From Ignavibacteria bacterium (GTDB lineage Bacteria > Bacteroidota > Ignavibacteria > Kapaibacteriales > UBA4661): a DNA stretch of 64,000 bases. The stretch's first letter is position 1, and every line of letters begins with the position of its first letter. The translations under genes and the position numbers were made by a program. The notes under the pieces are model-generated. The model saw nothing but the letters and a program-made list of their open reading frames with translations, made no database searches and was not told the DNA's origin. Where the stretch lies: NCBI GenBank assembly GCA_947459425.1, contig CANHDJ010000007.1, forward strand, positions 1-64,000, in the 5' to 3' direction. Positions 1 through 9,247 of this stretch are shown here, piece after piece.

Positions 1-175
1 ACCATACATTGCTTAAATTCATTTGTAGCTCAATACAGCTTGTATATGCGGCTTAGACATATTGATTTTTAACGACTTTACAAGTTTCAAAATGTCCGAA
101 CTATTGATTAAAAAAAATAAATGATGAAACTTCGTTGTCAAAGCCAGTATTCATACGACTTCTGAAATTCGTCCC
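1..175. other. AT-rich gene-free left edge
   Basis: The first 175 bases are AT-rich and hold no convincing reading frame, tRNA or hairpin with a T-tract. They lie downstream of the minus-strand YmdB-like gene and probably contain its 3' untranslated region. The window edge prevents knowing the neighbouring gene. Confidence 0.5.
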
Positions 176-1012
176 TTATCCCTTATTTTTGTCCCCTCCT
201 AAAAGCACGGGCTTTAGGGCATCTCTGGTAAATTCAGGGAGCGAAAAAGGCTTGATGGAATACGCACGACCCGTCATTTCATCCAATTCAAGAACGACAC
301 CGGAAATTCTGGTTTCGCCTTCGCCAAGTTCGTAACGGTGCGCTGTTTGGAGCAAAAAGCGATTGAGTGCCACCTCGGTTTTCATACCCAAAATCGAATG
401 CGATGCACCCGTCATACCGACATCCGTGATGTATGCCGTGCCGCCCGCGAGAATTTGTGCATCGGCGGTTTGCACGTGCGTATGCGTCCCCAGCACAGCA
501 CTGACGCGCCCGTCGGCATAATAGCCCATGGCGATTTTTTCTCCCGTTGCTTCGGCATGAAAATCAACAATAATAATGTTTGTTTGCTGCACAACCTCGT
601 CAATAGCGGCATCCAGCGCTTTAAAAGGACAGTCAATGGACTGCATATAGGTTCGCCCCTGCACTTGAATTACGCCCATCGGCAAGCCATTAGCGATAGT
701 TGCTACTGTGATACCCCGTCCCGGATTTTCCGGGGGGTAGTTGTGCGGGCGCAGCACCAATGGGTTTGTTGCCAGCAGTGGGCGCGATTTCCAGTTTTCC
801 CAAATATGATTCCCCGTCGTAATGACGTGAACACCAGCATGGAAGAGCATTCCAGCTTCGCGCTCGCTCAAGCCCTTGCCGTCAACAATATTTTCTCCAT
901 TGACAATAATGCCGTGTGGCATATATTCTTTGGTCAACGAAGGAAGTGCCTTCAAAAGCGCATTCAAACTGGGCTGACCGACAACATCACCGATAAAAAG
1001 AATGGTTATCAT
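176..1012 (-). CDS. YmdB/TIGR00282-family metallophosphoesterase
   Basis: A 278-residue protein of the TIGR00282 (YmdB-like) calcineurin-type phosphoesterase family; characterised members are di-metal 2',3'-cyclic nucleotide phosphodiesterases in the cytoplasm. The metal-binding motifs appear in order: FIGDVVG at the N-terminus, NGEN, TGNHIW, DFHAEATGEK and GTHTHVQTAD. Length is close to the family norm of about 260-280. I chose the ATG at 1012 because the protein then begins MITILFIGDVVG, as homologues do; an in-frame extension to 1066 would overlap the upstream gene. The start lies 7 bases after the stop of the DMT exporter gene, so the two are probably cotranscribed. The physiological substrate here is unknown. 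Confidence 0.88.
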   Translation of the reverse strand: MITILFIGDVVGQPSLNALLKALPSLTKEYMPHGIIVNGENIVDGKGLSEREAGMLFHAGVHVITTGNHIWENWKSRPLLATNPLVLRPHNYPPENPGRGITVATIANGLPMGVIQVQGRTYMQSIDCPFKALDAAIDEVVQQTNIIIVDFHAEATGEKIAMGYYADGRVSAVLGTHTHVQTADAQILAGGTAYITDVGMTGASHSILGMKTEVALNRFLLQTAHRYELGEGETRISGVVLELDEMTGRAYSIKPFSLPEFTRDALKPVLLGGDKNKG

Positions 1013-1019
1013 AACGTGA

Positions 1020-1955
1020 TTATTTGCGTTTATTGACAAGGTAGATTCCGGCAAGGATAACGACAATGCCGATGTAATGGAGTGCCGTCAGGTGTTCGCC
1101 GTCCAGCACCCCCCAAACCATAGCGACAATAGGAATTAAGTACGTTACCGACGAACTAAAAACAGGACTCGAAATTTGGATGAGATGAGTGAACAGCGCA
1201 TTACTCAGTGCCGTTCCCAAGACCGATAGCCCGATAATGCTCAGAATCGCCACACTAAACATCGGATGAGACTGCGCTTGCGGCAATGCTTCGGTGAAAA
1301 AGCCGCTCCAAATCAAGTATGGCAGGAAGAAAAATATCGTCACGCCGCTCACTGCAATACTGTTAATCGTCATCGGTGGAATGCCTTTGAGCAAGCGACT
1401 AACGATATTGGCATTCAGACCATAACACACCGTTGCCGCAACAGGTAGCATCGCGTACCATGAGGCTTCCGTCGTCATTGTTTCCCCACGCGCCGCCACA
1501 ACAAGCAGCGTTGCACCCACAAAACCAATGAGTACGCCCAAAACTTGCGCTCGCTCGACGACGACACGAAAGACCAGGACACCGATAAGCAGTGTCGAAA
1601 GCGGCGTGAGCGAGTTCAGAAGTGCAGAGGTAGAACTGTTGATATACCGTTGTGCTGTTGAAAAAAGTATTGCCGGAATGCCGTTGCCCAATGCCCCACA
1701 AAGCAGTAAATACGGCAGATGGCGCTTGTCTAGTGATTTTAATCCCCACACGGCAAACGGGAACAATACTACACCGGAAATGGCTATCCGCAGCGCTGCC
1801 ACCTGCATCGGTGCAAAAACTTCAAGCCCGCGCTTCATCAAAATAAATGAACTACCCCAGATGAGAGATAAAACGGCGAGAATAATAAATGGGAGAAGGT
1901 CTTTTCTGGGTTCTGATTGATTGGATGGTTGATTAGTCATTCGTTGATTGGTCAT
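1020..1955 (-). CDS. DMT-family (EamA) transporter
   Basis: A 311-residue integral membrane protein with about ten hydrophobic segments arranged as two EamA repeats, typical of drug/metabolite exporters. The first segment carries LSLIWGSSFILMKRGLE, a classical EamA start (WGssf.l.k). It probably exports a metabolite or amino acid at the inner membrane; the substrate cannot be read from sequence. The N-terminal stretch MTNQRMTNQPSNQ is encoded by heptameric DNA repeats (GACTAAT/GACCAAT on the minus strand), so ATGs at 1955 and 1940 are both possible starts and the first dozen residues are likely not conserved. It lies directly upstream of the YmdB-like gene. Confidence 0.85.
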   Translation of the reverse strand: MTNQRMTNQPSNQSEPRKDLLPFIILAVLSLIWGSSFILMKRGLEVFAPMQVAALRIAISGVVLFPFAVWGLKSLDKRHLPYLLLCGALGNGIPAILFSTAQRYINSSTSALLNSLTPLSTLLIGVLVFRVVVERAQVLGVLIGFVGATLLVVAARGETMTTEASWYAMLPVAATVCYGLNANIVSRLLKGIPPMTINSIAVSGVTIFFFLPYLIWSGFFTEALPQAQSHPMFSVAILSIIGLSVLGTALSNALFTHLIQISSPVFSSSVTYLIPIVAMVWGVLDGEHLTALHYIGIVVILAGIYLVNKRK

Positions 1956-1975
1956 TAGTCATTCATTGATTTAGG
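1920..1975. repeat. Heptameric short tandem repeats
   Basis: Read on the minus strand this stretch is built from 7-base units GACTAAT, GACCAAT, GACTAAT and variants such as CAACGAAT. The same units recur at 13281-13325 and related ones (GACGAAT) at 6481-6558. It overlaps the start of the DMT transporter and supplies its ATG codons. Confidence 0.6.
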
Positions 1976-2072
1976 CGGTCTGTTACATCGTGTTTTAATT
2001 CATGGAATCAGGATACATCTGTGCTGTAGTGAGTTTGTATACTCAAAAAGGGTAAAGATTGCATACGCCGCA

Positions 2073-2117
2073 CCCGCCCGACGGCAGCGTATTTACTCTC
2101 TTCAGCCGCCGGACGGG
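2073..2117 (-). repeat. Dispersed GC-rich hairpin repeat (copy 1)
   Basis: Arms at 2073-2085 and 2105-2117 can pair 11 of 13 on the plus strand and fully, with G-U wobbles, on the minus-strand RNA, which suggests it functions in minus-strand transcripts. It lies just downstream of the minus-strand thiolase gene. The same arm sequences recur near 26.3, 26.9, 27.0 and 54.0 kb. The 54069 copy also shares the adjoining GACGGCAGCGTAT. Confidence 0.6.
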
Positions 2118-2136
2118 AAGAGTTTTGCAACCTTCT

Positions 2137-3339
2137 TCAGTATATCGTCTCGAATACGGCGGCTAAACCCTGCCCTACGCCAACGCAGAGGGAGGCAACG
2201 CCATAGCGCAAACCTTCGCGCCGAAGTGAGCGCACAAGCGTTCCAACCAAACGCGCACCGCTCATACCAAGCGGATGACCAAGCGCGATAGCGCCGCCAT
2301 GCACGTTCAGACGCTTTTTATCCACATTCAACCCTCTGGCACACGCCAATACTTGTGCAGCAAAGGCTTCGTTAATTTCAATCCGGTCTATTGCGCCGAG
2401 TCTGAGTCCTGCACGGTGGAGAGCTTTGGGAATCGCTTCCACCGGACCAATGCCCATCATACGAGGGTTCACACCCGCTACGCCAGAGGAAACATAGCGA
2501 GCAAGCGGTTTTAAGCCATATTCCCGAACAGCTTTTTCGCTGGCGAGAAGCATCGCTGCCGCGCCGTCGTTGAGTGTCGAAGCATTGCCAGCCGTCACCG
2601 TGCCGCCAGCGCGAAAAGCGGGTTTGAGTTTGGCAAGTGCTTCTGGACTTGCATCGGAGCGGGGTTGCTCATCGGTATCGGCGAGTTTCGTGCCAGATTT
2701 TGAGACGATTGGCACAGAAACGATCTCTTCGGCAAAAATGCCGCTTTGCTGTGCTGCAACTGCTTTTTGGTGGGACTCTACCGCAAAAGCGTCCTGCTCT
2801 TCGCGGCTGATGACATAGTGTTCCGCAAGATTTTCTGCGGTTTCGCCCATAGCTTCAAGGGGAAATTTTGCCTTTAAGCGGTCATTCGGAAAGCGCCAAC
2901 CAAGCGCTGTGTCGTATGCCGTAATATTCCCAAATGCGGCTTGTCCACTCACGTTTTTGGGCATAGCAAAAGGAGCGCGAGACATAGATTCCACGCCGCC
3001 CGCGATGATGACTTCCGCTTCGCCTGTTTGAATCGCCCGTGCGCCTTGAATCACTGCCTCCAGCGACGAAGCGCAGAGCCGATTCACCGTCACACCCGGT
3101 ACGGTTTCCGGCAAACCCGCCAAGAGTGCTGCTATGCGGGCAACATTACGATTATCCTCGCCCGCTTGATTGGAGCAGCCCAATATCACATCGTCAATGG
3201 CAGAATGCGGAATGGTGGTGCGCTCTACAAGCTGCGCAATAACGTGTGCCGCGAGGTCGTCGGGGCGCACAGAAGCAAGAACACCCCCGTATTTTCCGAC
3301 AGGGGTGCGCAAAGGTTCGATAAGATAAACATTCGTCAT
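2137..3339 (-). CDS. Thiolase (acetyl-CoA acyltransferase, PcaF/FadA-like)
   Basis: A 400-residue thiolase, catalysing either thiolytic cleavage of 3-ketoacyl-CoA or its reverse condensation. The nucleophilic cysteine lies in NRLCASS (residue 89, the canonical position), followed by [20 protein letters not shown], the active-site histidine in [16 protein letters not shown] and the second cysteine in SLCVGVGQG. The TALGWRFPN segment resembles beta-ketoadipyl-CoA thiolases (PcaF/PaaJ) more than biosynthetic PhaA, but chain-length preference is not certain. The start at 3339 ([15 protein letters not shown]) is preferred over one at 3390, which would overlap the upstream flavoprotein gene. The 13-base gap to that gene suggests one operon. 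A hairpin repeat follows the stop. Confidence 0.9.
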   Translation of the reverse strand: MTNVYLIEPLRTPVGKYGGVLASVRPDDLAAHVIAQLVERTTIPHSAIDDVILGCSNQAGEDNRNVARIAALLAGLPETVPGVTVNRLCASSLEAVIQGARAIQTGEAEVIIAGGVESMSRAPFAMPKNVSGQAAFGNITAYDTALGWRFPNDRLKAKFPLEAMGETAENLAEHYVISREEQDAFAVESHQKAVAAQQSGIFAEEIVSVPIVSKSGTKLADTDEQPRSDASPEALAKLKPAFRAGGTVTAGNASTLNDGAAAMLLASEKAVREYGLKPLARYVSSGVAGVNPRMMGIGPVEAIPKALHRAGLRLGAIDRIEINEAFAAQVLACARGLNVDKKRLNVHGGAIALGHPLGMSGARLVGTLVRSLRREGLRYGVASLCVGVGQGLAAVFETIY

Positions 3340-3352
3340 GGTTCTGCAAAAA

Positions 3353-4879
3353 TTATGACCTCGTTGCCACGCCGCTTGCGTCGTTGACAAAGAAATTGAT
3401 TTCCGTTGCTACGCCGTTTGCCACGCGGACACAGCGCAAATCAACGGGGAAAACCTGTGGTTTGATAACGGATTTGCCCAAGAGCATCCGCACACACTCT
3501 TGCGCCCCTTCGACGATGGAGGGATGCGGGTGGATGAGTTCGGAGAGTTCCTCAATACCTTTGTTCATGTACATCAGCAGTGCTGCGGCTTGGATAGCGC
3601 TTGAGGACTGCTCCCCGACAATACGCATTCCCAGAAGTTTCATATCGTCGTCGTCGCTAACGAGAATTTTATACAACCCGCGCATACTCCGCATTGCCAG
3701 TGCGCGATTGATGTATTGGTAGGCAAATGTGGCGACGCGGTACGGAATATTTTTTGCGGCAAGGCTTTGTTCGTTCATCCCAACGCTGGAAACTTCGGGA
3801 ATGAGGAACATGATCGTTGAAATGTTGTCGTAAGTGAGGTGTTTTTCTTTGGAGCTGTACATCGTCTCAATTACGTGCCGTCCTTCGACTTCGCCAACAT
3901 TGACAAGCATAATATCCGCCGTCAAATCGCCAACGGCAAAAACATTCGGAATATTGGTGCGCCCGTCGGCATCGACAATAAAATTCCCGCCATCGGTCAT
4001 GGCAAGTCCCAATTCTCTCGCTCCCAAGCCGTTTATCGCCGGAACGCGCCCAATGGAGATGAGTGCTTTTTCGACATTGTAGGTCTCAATGCGTCCGTCT
4101 TTGAATTTGAGCGTATAGTTTACGCGCCCGTTTTCGTCCGTTTCCATACTCTCCAGCGACGCATTACGGTGAATGGTAATGCCGTTAGCAATGAAATTTT
4201 CCGTTACCATTTCCGAAATGTCTTTATCCTCGAACGGCAAGATGTGGTCGGCTTTGTCAATAAGACGAACGCTCGTTTTACCAAAATTAGAGAAAATGGA
4301 AGCAAACTCGCATCCAATCACGCCTGCGCCCAAGATGACGAGGCTATCAGGGAACTTTGTCCAATTCCCAATGCCATCGCTGGTGACAATATTCTGCTCG
4401 TCAATCACCACATTCGGGAGTTTGCGTGGGACGCTGCCCGTTGCCAGCACGACGTATTCTGCCGTGATAATTTCTTTACCTTTTGGCGTGGTAACTTCGA
4501 TTTCGGTTGTGGAAACCATGCGTCCGAAGCCATGAATAAAACGAAAACGCTCAGGGCAGAGGCGCTCTGCCAGTTCATCCACTTGTTTGGCAAGCTGTTC
4601 GTGGCGCTCTTGAACGGCTTTATTCGACACTTTGATAATCTGCGGGAAGTCCAATTTGTAATCGAAAACGGTGTATCCACGCTCGGTGATGCGCAAACGG
4701 CGCACATCCCGCGAAAGCTCCCAGAGCGTTTTGGAAGAGAGCGCTCCGTTGTAAATAGCGGCTCCGCCGAGTTTGTCTTTTTCGATTAAAATGACGCGCT
4801 TGCCAAAATCCAGCGCCCGCATTGCGGCTGCGTACCCCGATGGTCCGCCGCCAATGACGCATACATCACAGCTTTGCAT
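3353..4879 (-). CDS. sthA: SthA-like NAD(P)+ transhydrogenase / FAD pyridine nucleotide oxidoreductase
   Basis: A 508-residue flavoprotein of the class I pyridine nucleotide-disulfide oxidoreductase fold. It has an FAD Rossmann motif near the N-terminus ([12 protein letters not shown]), an NAD(P) motif ([15 protein letters not shown]), the second FAD contact (NVFAVGDL) and a C-terminal dimerisation domain with HPHPS. Lipoamide dehydrogenases have a redox CxxxxC at GGTCLNVGC; here the segment reads [15 protein letters not shown], with both cysteines gone. That fits the soluble transhydrogenase (SthA/Si-specific) branch, which moves hydride between NADPH and NAD+, rather than lipoamide dehydrogenase. 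It is about 40 residues longer than Escherichia coli SthA, with a C-terminal extension. It is followed after 13 bases by the thiolase. Confidence 0.75.
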   Translation of the reverse strand: MQSCDVCVIGGGPSGYAAAMRALDFGKRVILIEKDKLGGAAIYNGALSSKTLWELSRDVRRLRITERGYTVFDYKLDFPQIIKVSNKAVQERHEQLAKQVDELAERLCPERFRFIHGFGRMVSTTEIEVTTPKGKEIITAEYVVLATGSVPRKLPNVVIDEQNIVTSDGIGNWTKFPDSLVILGAGVIGCEFASIFSNFGKTSVRLIDKADHILPFEDKDISEMVTENFIANGITIHRNASLESMETDENGRVNYTLKFKDGRIETYNVEKALISIGRVPAINGLGARELGLAMTDGGNFIVDADGRTNIPNVFAVGDLTADIMLVNVGEVEGRHVIETMYSSKEKHLTYDNISTIMFLIPEVSSVGMNEQSLAAKNIPYRVATFAYQYINRALAMRSMRGLYKILVSDDDDMKLLGMRIVGEQSSSAIQAAALLMYMNKGIEELSELIHPHPSIVEGAQECVRMLLGKSVIKPQVFPVDLRCVRVANGVATEINFFVNDASGVATRS

Positions 4880-4930
4880 AGTGCTTTCCTGAACGTTGAG
4901 AAATGGTGGTATGAGTTGTTGAAGACTTGA

Positions 4931-6472
4931 TTATTCCTCTGTGCGCGGCGTGAAAATGCTACTCCACCGCGTAAAAAGGCTTGATTTTGGCGGCTCATTC
5001 TCGTTGGCAATTGCCGTTTTGAGAGGAGTTTTTTCCGTATTTGATGACGTATTTACTATGGTTTCGTGCGGTTTTGCCTCTGCATCATTGTTGTCGTTGC
5101 CCGATTCCTCCTCCGATTGCATCATCACGTACTCTGCATCGTGGATTTCCGCCTGAGATGCCGAGTGTAATGCCGCCGTGACTGTCGTGGTGCGCTCTCC
5201 AGCAAACTGCTCTCCGACGGACTGCTCTTCTAGGTCTTTTTCACGGGGAGGCGCAGTTTGAAACTCTTGCATCATTTCGGCAAGACCTGCTAATTCCGTA
5301 CCGAATGTTGGCGACAATTCTTGTGCGCTGCTGTTTGCATTATCAAGCGCATGAGGCAAGGTGTCGTCATTGCTCGGCGCAGGTGCAATGGCGACAGGGC
5401 GATTTTCTGCGGTCTCCAGAGCCGTTGCCCCGATGGGCGTGTGTGTGACGGATAGTTGTTCTGGGGCATCTTCGACCGTGACATTTTCTAGCGACACATC
5501 GGCTTGCAATCCCTGTTTCGGCTTGCGTTTGGCAGCGCCGAGTGCAAGTTCGCCGATAGTGTCGTCGGCTTTGATGATGGGTTCATCGTCGAAGGCAAGG
5601 GGGAGTGTGAGAGCGTCGGCGTGTTCGGAGGGCGGAAGCGGTGTTTCTTGCTCAAGTTTGCTCACAATATCGTTGAGCAGATGCAGAAATTCTCGCTGCC
5701 CAACGTAGCGCAAGGCACGTTTTTTCATCACATCTTCGAGTTCTTGGGCGATACGGTAGATACCTTTGTCGTCCAGAAACACGATAATAGCCGGCATGGG
5801 GACTTTTCCGCGATACTGGTGCAATGCGCGGTCGGTGGCATGGATTTCGTCGAACATCTCGTAAATCGGCGTGAGAAGGTCGGTAAATTCTTCGGGTGAG
5901 TATTCTAAAATCACGTCATTATCGACATTCTGCAAGGTGCGGTCAAATTCTACAATGGAGACGAGCGAAACTTGGCGCACGGGCTGTTTGACGGGCGCTT
6001 CGCTTTGTTTGGTGGCAATCCATTTGCGGAAGCCGTCCAAAAGATAGTCGTATTCCAAAAAATAATCCATCCTGAGCAGCACTTCGCTCAAGGTTTTGGT
6101 CGGTTCGCCGCGATAGACAAACCATTTGAGCGTTGTGCGCGGGCGAAGAATATAATTGAAACGGGTCTTGACGGCAAGGTCGATAGCGGCGGTCAAGTCC
6201 TGATGGTCGAAACGGGCTGCTTCCATGCGGTAGCGGTCTGCCTCGACGGTATGAAGTGCCAACTGCTCGTGCGCATAGTCAAAGCGCGGGTTTGCGGCGC
6301 GTTGCAACTGTTCTTCAAAAATCCACCACTGCACTTCCGCACCAAAAAAATTCCGATAAAAGACCGGAATATCAGCGCGTTCGCGGATTTCTTGCCAATA
6401 GACAAACTGCTGCGCTGCCGCTAGGCGTTGCGTGAGAAGTTCTTTTGCTCGCTGTATCTCGCGTTCAAACAT
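4931..6472 (-). CDS. Conserved-looking protein of unknown function
   Basis: A 513-residue protein that I do not recognise. Residues 1-280 look folded: rich in aromatic residues and charges (for example QWWIFEEQLQ, FNYILRPRTTLKWFVYRGEPTKTLSEVLLRMDYF, ILEYSPEEFTDLLTPIYEMFDEI). Residues 290-500 are acidic, alanine/proline/threonine-rich and low in hydrophobics, so probably disordered, ending in a short basic-aromatic patch (SLFTRWSSIFTPR). There is no signal peptide or membrane segment, so it is probably cytoplasmic. It lies 51 bases upstream of the SthA-like gene and 95 bases downstream of the ATP-grasp gene on the same strand. Codon use looks like that of its neighbours. The disordered tail ending in a short motif suggests tethering to a partner, which is only inference. 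Confidence 0.75.
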   Translation of the reverse strand: MFEREIQRAKELLTQRLAAAQQFVYWQEIRERADIPVFYRNFFGAEVQWWIFEEQLQRAANPRFDYAHEQLALHTVEADRYRMEAARFDHQDLTAAIDLAVKTRFNYILRPRTTLKWFVYRGEPTKTLSEVLLRMDYFLEYDYLLDGFRKWIATKQSEAPVKQPVRQVSLVSIVEFDRTLQNVDNDVILEYSPEEFTDLLTPIYEMFDEIHATDRALHQYRGKVPMPAIIVFLDDKGIYRIAQELEDVMKKRALRYVGQREFLHLLNDIVSKLEQETPLPPSEHADALTLPLAFDDEPIIKADDTIGELALGAAKRKPKQGLQADVSLENVTVEDAPEQLSVTHTPIGATALETAENRPVAIAPAPSNDDTLPHALDNANSSAQELSPTFGTELAGLAEMMQEFQTAPPREKDLEEQSVGEQFAGERTTTVTAALHSASQAEIHDAEYVMMQSEEESGNDNNDAEAKPHETIVNTSSNTEKTPLKTAIANENEPPKSSLFTRWSSIFTPRTEE

Positions 6473-6480
6473 AAAGTAAT

Positions 6481-6558
6481 GACGAATGAAGAATGACGAA
6501 TGACGAATGGGAAAGAGGGCAAATGCTATTGCTCCTCACCCCTCATTCGCAATTCGTC
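6481..6558. repeat. Heptameric repeat array, inverted halves
   Basis: Four direct 7-base units, GACGAAT, GAAGAAT, GACGAAT and GACGAAT, run from 6481 to 6508. The inverted units ATTCGCA and ATTCGTC are at 6545-6558, so the two halves can fold against each other. The array fills the gap between the ATP-grasp gene and the 513-residue gene, just before the latter's ATG at 6472. Confidence 0.6.
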
Positions 6559-6567
6559 ATAGAAATA

Positions 6568-7779
6568 TTACGCTGTGGCTTTGTCGGGTGCAGGAAGCGA
6601 CATATGAAAATCGTGATAGAAGCGCTGTTGGTAATTATCCAGAAGTTCGGTAATGCGTTCGTAATTGGACGATTTAACGATAACGCCAGCGTGCTGGACT
6701 TTGTTCATGCGCCAAACAATTTCGGGATCGTTGTATGCCGACATATCGGGCCACTCTTGCTTCGAGAGAGATATAATGATACCGGAGTAATCTTTTTTTG
6801 CTTTTGGCGCTTTGTAGGGCTTGCTACCGTACGCAATTTCAATTTTTGCCCATTCCGCCCAAAGATTTACGCCTGTTCCTGCTTCGACCATTTCCACGAT
6901 ATTCGCGCCGCCAACGCGGGCTGCTGTTTCCATATAATAAAATTTTCCGTCGGCATTGGACTTGATAAATTCCGTGTGCGATGCGCCATAATGCAAGCCC
7001 ATCGCTTTGAGAACGTCTTCATTCGCCTTGAGCGAGGATTTTTCGTCCGCCGAGCCGTGTTCAACGATGCGGGTGGTGAAAATGCCTCCGCCGTGCATGA
7101 CTTCAAAGGGTGGTTTACCATAGCGACTGACAGAAGCAAACACGATTTTTCCTTCGTACATCAGCGAATCCACGTGGAAAATATCGCCGGGCAAAAACTG
7201 CTCGACAAGGTAGGTAGAACGGCGGTCGCCGAGTTCTTCATAAATTTTCCAAAGCTCTTCGTGCGAAGTGATTTTTTTTACCCCAATCGCCGAAGCCTCG
7301 CCACGCGGCTTGACAATGTACGGAAGCGGTACGCGCTGAGTGAAGGCTGTGACTTGGCTTTCGTTCACCAAATGCACATAATCTGGCGCAAGAACGCCCG
7401 CATCCCACGCACGGCGACGCATCGCCAGTTTGTCGCGGAAATTGCGGGTAATGGTTTCGCCGAAACCGCGAATTTGGAGGTGGTCGCGTAGCAAGCCAGC
7501 CGCTTCAAGGTCGTAATCATCCAGTGCGACGATAGCATCAATTTTTTCTTTTCGCGCCACGTAGGAAACACTATTGATGAGTTCTTCATCATTCCAACGC
7601 CCATCAATATCGCGCAAAACATAGACTTCATCAATAGACTCGCGGGGCCAGGCAGCGTTATTAGTACGCGGCGCAGTCAGAAGCAGCACACGACAACCTT
7701 GACGCTTGCACTCGCGTAGAAACTCCGCGCCTTTGTCGTAGCTTGCCAGGCACAAAATGGTAAACTCTTGCTTGCTCAT
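6568..7779 (-). CDS. ATP-grasp domain protein (carboxylate-amine ligase-like)
   Basis: A 403-residue cytoplasmic protein with ATP-grasp architecture. The N-terminal Rossmann-like preATP-grasp domain reads ILCLASYDKGAEFLRECKRQG. The central ATP-binding part contains PYIVKPRGEASAIGVKKI and the lid-type acidic segment STYLVEQFLPGDIFHVDSLMYEGK. The metal-binding C-terminal half has AMGLHYGASHTEFI and METAARVGGANIVEMVE. Such enzymes form amide or thioester bonds through an acylphosphate. The NTxR-like metal motif appears as ETAARVGG. The acceptor and substrate cannot be named. The gene lies between the MFS transporter and the unknown 513-residue gene on the same strand, so it may act on a metabolite carried by that transporter, which is inference. 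Confidence 0.8.
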   Translation of the reverse strand: MSKQEFTILCLASYDKGAEFLRECKRQGCRVLLLTAPRTNNAAWPRESIDEVYVLRDIDGRWNDEELINSVSYVARKEKIDAIVALDDYDLEAAGLLRDHLQIRGFGETITRNFRDKLAMRRRAWDAGVLAPDYVHLVNESQVTAFTQRVPLPYIVKPRGEASAIGVKKITSHEELWKIYEELGDRRSTYLVEQFLPGDIFHVDSLMYEGKIVFASVSRYGKPPFEVMHGGGIFTTRIVEHGSADEKSSLKANEDVLKAMGLHYGASHTEFIKSNADGKFYYMETAARVGGANIVEMVEAGTGVNLWAEWAKIEIAYGSKPYKAPKAKKDYSGIIISLSKQEWPDMSAYNDPEIVWRMNKVQHAGVIVKSSNYERITELLDNYQQRFYHDFHMSLPAPDKATA

Positions 7780-7856
7780 AAACTCTCCAAAAAATAATGA
7801 TGGATGACGAATTAGGAATTATCAAGAAAAAAGCGAATGTGGGTTCGCGGGGTGTT

Positions 7857-9119
7857 TTAGATAGTTTCTGCGTAATTCAACTCTTTGCCAAAGGTTTCTT
7901 TTAACCCCCACAGGCAAATAAACGCAATCAGCATTGCAATTGCGCTCACCGCCACGCCTGCACCAATCATGCCGAATCCGGGAATGAACTGGCGAAAAAG
8001 CCACGTCATCGGGACAAGCGAACCGCGCACAAAATTCGGCGCAGTCGTGGCAACCGTCGCACGAAGATTCGTGCCGAACTGTTCGGCGGCAACGGTGACA
8101 AAAATTGCCCAATAGCCCGATGATAAGCCCAGCAGCAGCGCTATGAAATAGACCGTGTTATCGGTTGGCATTGGGAAAATTTTTCCGATGAGAAAATACG
8201 CAGCAATGCAGAGAGAATCAAATATTAAAAACGTCCACAGCACTTTTTTTCGACTTTGAAGGCGCTGGCTGAGGTATCCCGTTAAAAAATCACCGAGCGT
8301 AATGCCAAGATAGCAGAACATAATTGCCCGCCCGCCACTTACTGGCTCTTTTACGCCCATCGCAACGGCAAATTCGGGCGAGAACGTGACCAAAATTCCG
8401 ACGACCACCCAAAGCGGCACACCGACCAAGACGCACCGAATATAGCGCCCAAAACGGTCAGCATTGGTAAACAGGCTGAAAAAATCACCGCGCTTGGTTT
8501 TATCATCCTTGACTTTGCTAAACATCCCCGATTCATACACGCCGACCCTCAGAACAAGGAGCGCCAAGCCCAAACCTCCGCCAATAAAATACGCATTGCG
8601 CCAATCAAACATTTCGGCAACATAATACGCCAATATTGCACCCGATACGCCAACTCCGGCAACAATCATCGTTCCATAGCCGCGTATTTCCTTGGGCATC
8701 ACCTCTACAACAAGCGTTATACCCGCCCCCAACTCGCCCGCAAGCCCGATCCCCGCAATGAAGCGCAAGGCTGCATACATCTCAATTGAGGTGACAAAGC
8801 CATTGGCAATATTTGCCAACGAATAGGTGACAATTGAGCCGAAAAGAATAGATAACCGTCCTTTTTTATCACCCAAAATACCCCAGAATACGCCGCCAAC
8901 GAGCATTCCGAACATTTGCATATTGATAAGAAATATGCCGTCATCCATGAGTTGCTGACCCGATGCGCCAAGCCCTTTCAAACTCGGCACACGTACAATG
9001 CTAAACAGCACGAGGTCGTAAATGTCAACAAAATAGCCAAGCGCAGCGACTATCACCGCAGCATTGAAAATGCTATTCGAGAAACCTTTGCCGGAAACAG
9101 GCGTATTTGCTGGGTTCAT
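7857..9119 (-). CDS. MFS transporter (metabolite:H+ symporter-like)
   Basis: A 420-residue inner-membrane protein with about twelve hydrophobic segments. The loop after segment 2 carries GILGDKKGRLSILFGS, the classical MFS loop 2-3 signature (GxLaDrxGrr). GIGLAGELGAGITLVVEVMPKEIRG resembles the conserved region of the sugar-porter and metabolite:H+ symporter groups. A second half-domain signature is visible as FLTGYLSQRLQSRKKVL. Length fits the family. The substrate is not evident. It is 77 bases upstream of the ATP-grasp gene on the same strand and may share its transcript. Confidence 0.87.
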   Translation of the reverse strand: MNPANTPVSGKGFSNSIFNAAVIVAALGYFVDIYDLVLFSIVRVPSLKGLGASGQQLMDDGIFLINMQMFGMLVGGVFWGILGDKKGRLSILFGSIVTYSLANIANGFVTSIEMYAALRFIAGIGLAGELGAGITLVVEVMPKEIRGYGTMIVAGVGVSGAILAYYVAEMFDWRNAYFIGGGLGLALLVLRVGVYESGMFSKVKDDKTKRGDFFSLFTNADRFGRYIRCVLVGVPLWVVVGILVTFSPEFAVAMGVKEPVSGGRAIMFCYLGITLGDFLTGYLSQRLQSRKKVLWTFLIFDSLCIAAYFLIGKIFPMPTDNTVYFIALLLGLSSGYWAIFVTVAAEQFGTNLRATVATTAPNFVRGSLVPMTWLFRQFIPGFGMIGAGVAVSAIAMLIAFICLWGLKETFGKELNYAETI

Positions 9120-9247
9120 AGCGTTTTTGGGTACACCAATAATACAAAATGAAGAGGGATTTGCATGATTCGGGGCTAAAGATACACAATTCTTTGCTTT
9201 TTTTTCTCATTTGAGAAAATTTTGCACGGTCATAGAAACAAAGAATA
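9120..9247. other. Intergenic spacer with a short palindrome
   Basis: This gap separates the RNA methyltransferase gene from the MFS gene. A perfect short palindrome (TTCTCA-TT-TGAGAA) with flanking A and T runs lies near 9207. It could be a weak terminator, but no clear U-tract follows it on either strand. Confidence 0.3.

Noticed and set aside
3839..4789. A 316-codon plus-strand frame opposite the SthA-like gene.
   Set aside because: The minus-strand frame has FAD and NAD motifs; this frame has none.
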